Assembly: GCA_947588995.1 (NCBI GenBank)
Contig: CANPZI010000016.1
Location: 1-59,205, forward strand
Direction: 5' to 3'
Origin: an uncultured Lachnospiraceae bacterium
GTDB lineage: Bacteria > Bacillota > Clostridia > Lachnospirales > Lachnospiraceae
DNA: 59,205 nt
In this document: positions 48,965 to 54,828 of the stretch, in pieces
Layout of the letters: every line of letters begins with the position of its first letter
How positions within the stretch are numbered: position 1 is the first letter of the stretch
The notes under the pieces: model-generated
Told to the model about the DNA's origin: nothing
The model's database searches: none
Seen by the model: only the letters and a program-made list of their open reading frames with translations
Position numbers and translations under genes: made by a program

Positions 48965-48990
48965 ACTATAAGAAAGGTTTTTAGTGCGAA
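48965..48990 (-). promoter_or_regulatory. Promoter-like module 19
   Basis: TTCGCACTAAAAACC precedes TATAGT. It is the rightmost copy and marks the start of the array. Confidence 0.65.
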
Positions 48991-48993
48991 CAA

Positions 48994-49023
48994 GACGCCG
49001 CCAGCTGACCTGAATACGGCGTC
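48994..49023 (-). terminator. Hairpin closing the late region
   Basis: A strong GACGCCG/CGGCGTC stem after the metallopeptidase gene, followed by TTGTTCGC. The T-tract is short, so termination may be partial. Confidence 0.6.
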
Positions 49024-49035
49024 CCGTTCTGTGCT

Positions 49036-49392
49036 TTAGTGATTTTGGTTACCAGCTTCTTCGAGAAATGACATAACTAAGCTCGCGTTTTCCTGACCGT
49101 AGTCGGCGATAAAGTTGCAAATCCATTCCTCCATCTCCACCCAATCATGTGGGTAAGACATTCGGTGAATATCAGACAACAGGCCATAGCTAATCATCGC
49201 GACGTGCCCTAACTCGTGAGAAAGGACCCTTCGCAAGAAGTCACCGTGTAATTCCTTCGAGAGAAATATCATTTGGCTCGCTGGGTCTGTAGTAGCAACT
49301 CGTTCCTCGCCAGATCGATCGACTAACATTGGGTCTCCAGGACTGACAAACATCAGTTTCCATTGGAGACCGTTCATGGTGAACGCGCTCAC
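49036..49392 (-). CDS. Small zinc metallopeptidase (HExxH)
   Basis: It encodes 118 residues from a GTG. FLRRVLSHELGHVAMISYG contains the HELGH zinc motif, and EMEEWICNFIADYG supplies a downstream glutamate helix, as in small minimal gluzincin/ImmA-like peptidases. It is last in the late-side operon. The substrate is unknown. Confidence 0.7.
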   Translation of the reverse strand: MSAFTMNGLQWKLMFVSPGDPMLVDRSGEERVATTDPASQMIFLSKELHGDFLRRVLSHELGHVAMISYGLLSDIHRMSYPHDWVEMEEWICNFIADYGQENASLVMSFLEEAGNQNH

Positions 49393-50042
49393 ATGTTCAT
49401 TTCAGCCATGAGCTTCGTAAAGTCTTCCTTCATCTTCCGCTTCAGGTTGGGGTCAGCGTCCTCCCAAATATCCCTCACAGTAGATACGGTATCCCGAAGA
49501 TGCTCCTCTGCATGCATACTCATTTCGCGCTTGTCCTCAGGAGATTTGGTCTCCGTATAGTGCCGGCGAGCAGACTTGTAATCCGCATAGGCGCGACCAT
49601 AGCGAGAGCTCATATTGCCCGGGTCCATTGCAGACTGCATATAGTCGTCACCATCCCAGGAAGTGCCAGCCATATCCATCATGGGCTCATGAGGACGGAA
49701 CCCCATACGCCCGCCTCCAGAATTGCCGTCACGGCCACCCATAGAGGAGCTGCCTCTGGACATGTACTGCCCAGTGGTCGCACTCCGATTCTGGTTATAG
49801 CCATAGCGAGGCTCCTCATAAGAGAGCATAGCTTCGGTCACTTTCTGATAATACAGGGCTTCCATGCAAGATTTTTCAGCCTCAGCGAGGTCCTTGATCA
49901 TGTCGACCACCTCACCGAGTTCCTGAGTATCCACGCAATCGAGGCCTTTCTTGGCGGCCTCGGCTTTGCAGCATTCCAGAAGCGATTCCTTGAATTCCTT
50001 CAGGGGTTTCAGCTTCTCAATGGCTTCAGCCAGATCATGCAT
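49389..50042 (-). CDS. Protein of unknown function with a disordered Gly/Ser/Met-rich centre
   Basis: It encodes 217 residues. A helical N-terminus (MHDLAEAIEKLKPLKEFKES), a low-complexity middle with SRGSSSMGGRDGNSGGG, and a helical, charged C-terminus. It overlaps the metallopeptidase gene by 4 bases; possibly a virion or scaffold-type protein cleaved by it (speculative). Confidence 0.5.
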   Translation of the reverse strand: MHDLAEAIEKLKPLKEFKESLLECCKAEAAKKGLDCVDTQELGEVVDMIKDLAEAEKSCMEALYYQKVTEAMLSYEEPRYGYNQNRSATTGQYMSRGSSSMGGRDGNSGGGRMGFRPHEPMMDMAGTSWDGDDYMQSAMDPGNMSSRYGRAYADYKSARRHYTETKSPEDKREMSMHAEEHLRDTVSTVRDIWEDADPNLKRKMKEDFTKLMAEMNM

Positions 50043-50044
50043 GA

Positions 50045-50464
50045 TCACGCCCTCCTTTCAACGTAGAAGTTAGCACCGGCACCAACAGTAACGTTAACCG
50101 TACCAGTGTTCACGACTGTAAGCGTGATGTTACCCGGATTCGGATTGCAGCAATTGCCGCAGTTCCCGATCGTGGTTTCCGCAGAGACATTGTTGAAAAT
50201 ATCAGCAGTCGCCGGAGTAGAGATCATCACAGTCTCAAGAAGAGGAGCGCCGTCAGCATAGATCGTCAGCTGAGCTGCAGTACCACCAGTGGCACTCGCG
50301 ATATTTGCATGGAAAGTCACCCGATAAACGCCTTCGCCAACGCGAATGGAACCGCCCGGATTCCGGAAGGTCTCGCATTTGCCAGATTTCCACACGAGGT
50401 CATTAAAGGTAAGCGCCTGGCCAGGAGTAAGGACAACCGGAGCTGTATTTGTCACCCTAATCAT
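50045..50464 (-). CDS. Jelly-roll-like (C1q/BclA-type) protein
   Basis: It encodes 139 residues, mostly short strands (GQALTFNDLVWKSGK; VYRVTFHANIASATGGTAAQ), with GNCGNCCNPNPGN near the end and a terminal NFYVERRA. The pattern is that of C1q/TNF-like trimeric jelly rolls used as phage decoration or carbohydrate-binding tips. Confidence 0.5.
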   Translation of the reverse strand: MIRVTNTAPVVLTPGQALTFNDLVWKSGKCETFRNPGGSIRVGEGVYRVTFHANIASATGGTAAQLTIYADGAPLLETVMISTPATADIFNNVSAETTIGNCGNCCNPNPGNITLTVVNTGTVNVTVGAGANFYVERRA

Positions 50465-50505
50465 CTAAAATTTACCCTCCTAAATAATTGTAAATATAAA
50501 AGACA

Positions 50506-50547
50506 GTAGAGGCCCTAGACGATACTGACGACACTAGAAACCTCTAC
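50506..50547 (-). terminator. Hairpin between the Gly-rich and jelly-roll genes
   Basis: GTAGAGG/CCTCTAC with an inner CTAG pairing, followed by TGTCTTTTATATTTAC. Confidence 0.6.
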
Positions 50548-50595
50548 CATCTTTAAATTAAAAAGGTATTCTTGTTGCTGGAAGAAATATCTGGC

Positions 50596-51396
50596 TTAGC
50601 CGAAGTTGAACGCGTTGTTTCCGCAGCAGCCACCGTAGTTGTTGCCACAGCCGCAGTTGCTCTGGCTCTGGAAATAGATCCGATTCAGAGCTTTCTGGAT
50701 AGCGTCATTGATGATGTTCTCCGTGCTGCAGTTGTTAACCTGGGTCTGGAGAGCATTGATCTGAGCATCCTTCTGCTGCATCTGCAGGGCGATCTGCTCG
50801 TCGTGCAGCTGACGATAGTTCGCATTGTCGTTCTGAACGATCTCACGAGCAGCATCACGAACGGCCTGCGTAATGGCGCAAGTGTCAGTAGCACGGTTGT
50901 ACTCGGCCTGAGCGAACAGGCTCTTCAGGTCGCAGCAGCACTGGGTGATGATGGCCTGCAGAGCGTTCTGATTCTGGAGAGCAGTAATGTTCTGAGAATT
51001 GGCAGTCTGCAGTGCAGTCACACCGAGGCTGTTCAGCAGAGACTGAGCCTCGTAGGACTGCTGGCAGAAGGCGTTGTTCAGATTGGCCAGGCCCACATTC
51101 AGAGTGTCCTCCGTATTGCGAGCACTGTTCTTCAGCTCCTGGAAGTTCATGTCCATGCACAGGTCACTACGAGTCAGAGCGCCGGAAGCGGAAGAGCCGC
51201 TATCAGAGCTGTTGCAGCCACCGCCGCCGTTGCCGCCACGATTGCCGAAGAAACCGCCATTCCCCCAGCCGCCAAACAGAGCAACCAGCAGAATGATCGG
51301 CCACCAACCACCGTTAGCGAAGTCACCGCCATTACGGTTTCCCAGAAGAGCGCCGATGTCAGCCAGGCTAGGACCAGCATTTGTTCCACCAAACAT
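50596..51396 (-). CDS. Gly/Asn/Gln-rich protein with Cys-rich C-terminus
   Basis: It encodes 266 residues. One hydrophobic segment (GGWWPIILLVALFGGWGNGG) is followed by a glycine-rich linker, a long Gln/Asn/Ala coiled coil (NAFCQQSYEAQSLLNSLG), and CGCGNNYGGCCGN at the end. Proteins of this layout are common in Firmicutes gut phages near lysis genes. The function is unknown; a membrane- or virion-associated fibre is possible. Confidence 0.5.
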   Translation of the reverse strand: MFGGTNAGPSLADIGALLGNRNGGDFANGGWWPIILLVALFGGWGNGGFFGNRGGNGGGGCNSSDSGSSASGALTRSDLCMDMNFQELKNSARNTEDTLNVGLANLNNAFCQQSYEAQSLLNSLGVTALQTANSQNITALQNQNALQAIITQCCCDLKSLFAQAEYNRATDTCAITQAVRDAAREIVQNDNANYRQLHDEQIALQMQQKDAQINALQTQVNNCSTENIINDAIQKALNRIYFQSQSNCGCGNNYGGCCGNNAFNFG

Positions 51397-51495
51397 GTTT
51401 AGATTCCTCCAAAATAAAAATATTTACAAATAAGACATTCTCAAGGCCGCGCGCATCGTCTCGAAAATATCTTGATTTGTCCATACTTTTATGGC

Positions 51496-51711
51496 TTAGA
51501 AAGGAAGATTCAACGAGCTTCGGATCTGCTGAATAGCCTGTTCCTCTGTCATGCCCATTGAATTACACAGATTGGCAGCGAGTTGAGCACCAGTTTTTGC
51601 ATCCCCGGTCATGATAGCGTTAATAGCTGCCTGTGCCCAAGGAGCATTTCGAACCTTATCTCGATTCGTCTGAAGAGCCCTCTGAGCAAGAAGAAGTTGA
51701 AGATCAGGCAT
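51496..51711 (-). CDS. Small helical protein, 71 residues
   Basis: Ala/Gln/Asn-rich helices (LLLAQRALQTNRDKVRNAPW). It overlaps the upstream stop by 8 bp. Often paired with a 197-residue-type partner in similar phages. Function unknown. Confidence 0.5.
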   Translation of the reverse strand: MPDLQLLLAQRALQTNRDKVRNAPWAQAAINAIMTGDAKTGAQLAANLCNSMGMTEEQAIQQIRSSLNLPF

Positions 51712-52297
51712 CGATTACGACTCCTTTCTTCGGCTTCTTTCCAGTAGAAGAGATCGTGGTCTCATAGTTAATCGTTTCTCCAACTCCAGGAACATTCTGA
51801 GTAAGCACTGGAAGAGAAGCAAGCATAGACTCAATCTTCTCAAGACGGGCGAGGACCTCGTTGTATTCGGACGTTTTTTCCGTTTTTTCCTCCGGGGATT
51901 TTTTCGGATTGAATTCCATAGTGTCTATTCCGCCATTCGAATTCCAACATTTAGCGTAAATGGCAGAGTAGTCACTTGTGGGAAACAGCGCGACCGTTCC
52001 ATCCATAGGAATTTCGTTCATCTTGATGTCCTGAGGGCCGTTGATGACTTTTCCAGGAAGAACAGAGGCCTGCTGCTGAGACTGCCCGAAGTTCATCGGA
52101 TTCGACACGTTTGCATTCCGGCCATAAATATCATTCTGATAGTTCGGCTGATTGAAAGTCGGTCCAACAGCAGGAGCTCCGAAAGGCCGGTTTCCGCCTA
52201 GGGCCTTCCCGAGCTGTTCGGCCAACTGAGGATTCTGAACGATCCACTGCTGCACCTCGTTAGGAATGCTAGAGACATTTGTGGGACCAAAAGGCAT
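51704..52297 (-). CDS. Protein with a disordered N-terminus and small folded core
   Basis: It encodes 197 residues. An Asn/Gln/Pro-rich first 85 residues precede a conserved-looking core (GPQDIKMNEIPMDGTVALFP) and a coiled coil before a basic tail. No enzymatic motif. Confidence 0.5.
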   Translation of the reverse strand: MPFGPTNVSSIPNEVQQWIVQNPQLAEQLGKALGGNRPFGAPAVGPTFNQPNYQNDIYGRNANVSNPMNFGQSQQQASVLPGKVINGPQDIKMNEIPMDGTVALFPTSDYSAIYAKCWNSNGGIDTMEFNPKKSPEEKTEKTSEYNEVLARLEKIESMLASLPVLTQNVPGVGETINYETTISSTGKKPKKGVVIDA

Positions 52298-52312
52298 AAT
52301 TGCTCCTCCTTT

Positions 52313-52663
52313 TTACCGTTCAATGAGATAGGTTTTTAACGCTTCTTTTGCTGCTTTTAATGAATCAATATTGTTGCCATCGATACTATGCTCGAGGAGA
52401 GCAAGGAGAGCTTTGTGCGTCACCTTGTTCCCCTCCTCAAGCATCTCGATCTTGACTTTATCTTTCTTAAAATATTCGTCATGCTCCGCAACTCTCTGTT
52501 CAAGTCTTGTTAGACGTTCGTTCTGACGAGTTTCGGGAGCCTTCATCTTCGTGCGAAGATTAATGAGGACCCCAATGCCACCAGAAATTGTAATCAGTCC
52601 GCCAAAGAACGCTAGAATAATTGCGAGCAATTGACCAGGTGTAAATGCTATAACGGTTTCCAA
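52313..52663 (-). CDS. XhlA-like membrane protein of the lysis cassette
   Basis: It encodes 116 residues from a TTG with AAGGAG 8 nt upstream. The N-terminal TM span (LLAIILAFFGGLITISGGIG) is followed by a coiled coil (ERLTRLEQRVAEHDEYFKKD), the XhlA/hemolysin-like layout that assists holins. Confidence 0.55.
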   Translation of the reverse strand: METVIAFTPGQLLAIILAFFGGLITISGGIGVLINLRTKMKAPETRQNERLTRLEQRVAEHDEYFKKDKVKIEMLEEGNKVTHKALLALLEHSIDGNNIDSLKAAKEALKTYLIER

Positions 52664-52710
52664 AGCACTACGCTCCTTTCTTTTTAGAAAAGTAGCCTCA
52701 TTTTGAAATG

Positions 52711-53016
52711 TCAAGACTCAAGTTCGGACTTCATTTCAAGAACAGCAGCTTCAATTGCCGCGTCCAGCTGATCTGCGTCCAGAGCGATACCGTGATCGGA
52801 CAGGAACTTCTCGACGTACTTCTTCTTGATCGTACCCTGACCGCCCTCGTTATAGATCTGCTCAGCAGCCTCAACAGCGAGCTTTACCCAGAAGTAAATA
52901 TTCTCTCTCTGGGCATTAGTAGTCTTAGACTTGAAGTACGGGATGACTACGGCAGTGATAATGGTACTCAGAAGACCAATCAGAGCCACGACAATAGGTG
53001 TGATGTTAAAAGACAT
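52711..53016 (-). CDS. Holin, LL-H family
   Basis: It encodes 101 residues. One N-terminal TM (ITPIVVALIGLLSTIITAVV) is followed by a helical domain with WVKLAVEAAEQIYNEGGQG and KKKYVEKFLSDHGI, the signature of phage LL-H-type holins. It lies two genes after endolysin. Confidence 0.78.
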   Translation of the reverse strand: MSFNITPIVVALIGLLSTIITAVVIPYFKSKTTNAQRENIYFWVKLAVEAAEQIYNEGGQGTIKKKYVEKFLSDHGIALDADQLDAAIEAAVLEMKSELES

Positions 53017-53018
53017 AG

Positions 53019-53288
53019 TTAATACCCTCCATCCTTAGTAAAATCTGGTTCGGGAGCATCTTCCCGATAGATCTTTTTCAGTTTGATTTGGTTTTCAGCT
53101 CTTGCTTTCCAGTAATAAAAGCCAAGAACAACAGCGACGACAGCATCGATACTCGTCATCACGTAAGCCAGCGGACTCAGATCAAACGTGATCCGCATCA
53201 TTACAAAGGCGTAGATTATAGCCGCCAACCATACTAAAATGACAGTGACGGCCATAATCTTCGAGAATTCATACTTCTTTTGATGCAT
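53019..53288 (-). CDS. Two-TM membrane protein of the lysis cassette
   Basis: It encodes 89 residues. Spans IMAVTVILVWLAAIIYAFVM and AYVMTSIDAVVAVVLGFYYW precede a charged tail. Placed between endolysin and holin, it may be a second holin or regulator. Confidence 0.55.
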   Translation of the reverse strand: MHQKKYEFSKIMAVTVILVWLAAIIYAFVMMRITFDLSPLAYVMTSIDAVVAVVLGFYYWKARAENQIKLKKIYREDAPEPDFTKDGGY

Positions 53289-53294
53289 TTTTTT

Positions 53295-54377
53295 TCACAC
53301 CGCCTGAATGTCCTTCTCGTCCACCCAGCCGAAGACATTAGAACCGCCTCCAGCGACCTTTACGAGATGATAAGGATGCTTGCCGTTCTTACCTTTGTAA
53401 ATGACCGTGATCTTGGCTTTACCAGGTGTAGCGGGATAGCTGATGTCCTCAGTAGAGCTGGCATAATGCACAGAACCAGTGAACATGACCGTGTCACCAA
53501 CTGAGAATGAGGTCTTCGCCGGAGAAGTAGGTTTGACATCAGCGACAGGATCAGGAGTCTTAAGTGCTTTGTCGATGGCAGCAAGAGTCAGAGGACCGAC
53601 CTCGCCGTCTACCTCTAGACCATGCTCTCTCTGGAACTTCAAGACGGCAGCCTTAGTATCCGCTCCGAACTCACCATCTGCGCCACAAGAACCGACGCTG
53701 TAGCCAAGCTTAATCAGATTCGACTGAAGTTTCCTTACGTCTTCCCCGACACTTCCGTCACGAAGAATCCCGTCATCTCGAGATACGGAAGGAGTAGAGG
53801 GAGTTACGTAAGGATCCGTCTGGGGAACGTCAGAAGGAATATCATTCGTGACTTCTCCAACCAAACTCCAATCAGGCCGGCCATAGCCTGCGATATTGGA
53901 CGCGCCAAGTGCGTAAGAACGCTGAAATACACCGTCGGATGTGTTGCCCTCGATGGTATTCACTCTGCCGTTACTGACAGATTCCACGATTCCCGTATGT
54001 GTGCTGGCACCGACTGTTCCGAAGAATATCTGGTCGCCAGGCTGAGGATCTCGATAAAACTGCCCCTTCTGCATGTAGTACGCCAACGAATACGTACATC
54101 CCGCTCCAGCACTGTTATCAGGCTGGCACAGGAGCTTCTTCGCCATTGTCACGCCAAACGCCTGAACGAAACACCAGTCTGTGAAAATATCACACCAGGC
54201 GTATCCGTTCTTACGACCGTTGTAAAAACCGACTACCGCATCCAGGTCGCGGGAATACTTTGTCCAGTTTCCGCTTCCAGCATTAGCGGTCTTGTTATCT
54301 AGATTACTGTTGCTGCTCTTCTCCTTATACCCAAGCTCGGCTCGGGCAATGGAAAGTAGTTTGTTGACTGCAGTCAT
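53295..54377 (-). CDS. Endolysin: CHAP-like peptidase + PG-binding + SH3-like domains
   Basis: It encodes 360 residues from the ATG at 54377. The N-terminal catalytic domain has NGYAWCDIFTDWCF (nucleophile Cys) and STHTGIVESVSNG (His), a CHAP/NlpC-type cysteine amidase-endopeptidase. Residues about 205-275 are a peptidoglycan-binding-1 repeat (VRKLQSNLIKLGYSVGSCGA; GEFGADTKAAVLKFQ). The C-terminus is SH3-like (FSVGDTVMFTGSV to VFGWVDEKDI). It degrades host wall at lysis. Its ribosome site lies just outside the invertible segment. Confidence 0.9.
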   Translation of the reverse strand: MTAVNKLLSIARAELGYKEKSSNSNLDNKTANAGSGNWTKYSRDLDAVVGFYNGRKNGYAWCDIFTDWCFVQAFGVTMAKKLLCQPDNSAGAGCTYSLAYYMQKGQFYRDPQPGDQIFFGTVGASTHTGIVESVSNGRVNTIEGNTSDGVFQRSYALGASNIAGYGRPDWSLVGEVTNDIPSDVPQTDPYVTPSTPSVSRDDGILRDGSVGEDVRKLQSNLIKLGYSVGSCGADGEFGADTKAAVLKFQREHGLEVDGEVGPLTLAAIDKALKTPDPVADVKPTSPAKTSFSVGDTVMFTGSVHYASSTEDISYPATPGKAKITVIYKGKNGKHPYHLVKVAGGGSNVFGWVDEKDIQAV

Positions 54378-54414
54378 GAATATCACTTCCTTTTTAACAT
54401 TTTTACGTCCCTTC

Positions 54415-54444
54415 GGTTCTCAGCCCATTAGCATCAAACCGAAA
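54415..54444 (+). repeat. Inverted repeat, left copy (fibre crossover site)
   Basis: This 30-bp sequence is an exact inverted copy of 55162-55191 and codes GSQPISIKPK in frame with the reserve fibre tip. Its first 26 bp form an imperfect dyad (GGTT at one end, AACC at the other). Confidence 0.92.
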
Positions 54445-54780
54445 TATACGAGGATCGGGATGGCCAATAACCCCGGCACAAAAGGCACGATCACACTTAG
54501 TTCTGCACCAAACAATTTTGATGAATTGGAAATCACATTTTGGTGCCGGTGGAGTGTGGACACGAATCCTAACTGGTTTGAGTTCTCCAGGCGGGTTTGG
54601 GTCGCGGGATTAGATGCTGACATTATGTACAGTGTGGGATATTATTGCGATAAGAATAACTTTATTTGGCCAAGGTTTTATATCGTAAACAAGGCAGCCA
54701 CCACATTCAATCACACCACTGAAATGACCAGCTCATCATGGGCTGTGAAACAGATCCGCGTGGTTGGAATATCTTATTGA
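54415..54780 (+). pseudogene. Silent alternative tail-fibre tip (plus strand)
   Basis: This plus-strand frame has no start or ribosome site. After the shared GSQPISIKPK it encodes 111 residues (YTRIGMANNPGTKGTITLSS and on) ending RVVGISY, against 110 residues ending NIYGITY in the active tip. Both share a DEL/DAI-x-TF strand and a GYCD/YYCD-xxxFI element. It is the reserve cassette of an invertible fibre, not a dead gene. Confidence 0.8.
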
Positions 54781-54828
54781 TCAATGGGAGACCGAAAAAA
54801 AAAACAACAACTTAGGTTTTTTATGAGC

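Noticed and set aside
51400..51490. Frame ending MRAALRMSYL between the 71-residue and Gly-rich genes
   Set aside because: Only about 22 codons with no usual start codon or ribosome site at the 5' side; not enough support.
54292..54414. Upstream ATG extension of the plus-strand fibre-tip frame
   Set aside because: This part is antisense to the endolysin start and has no ribosome site; coding similarity begins only at the crossover repeat.
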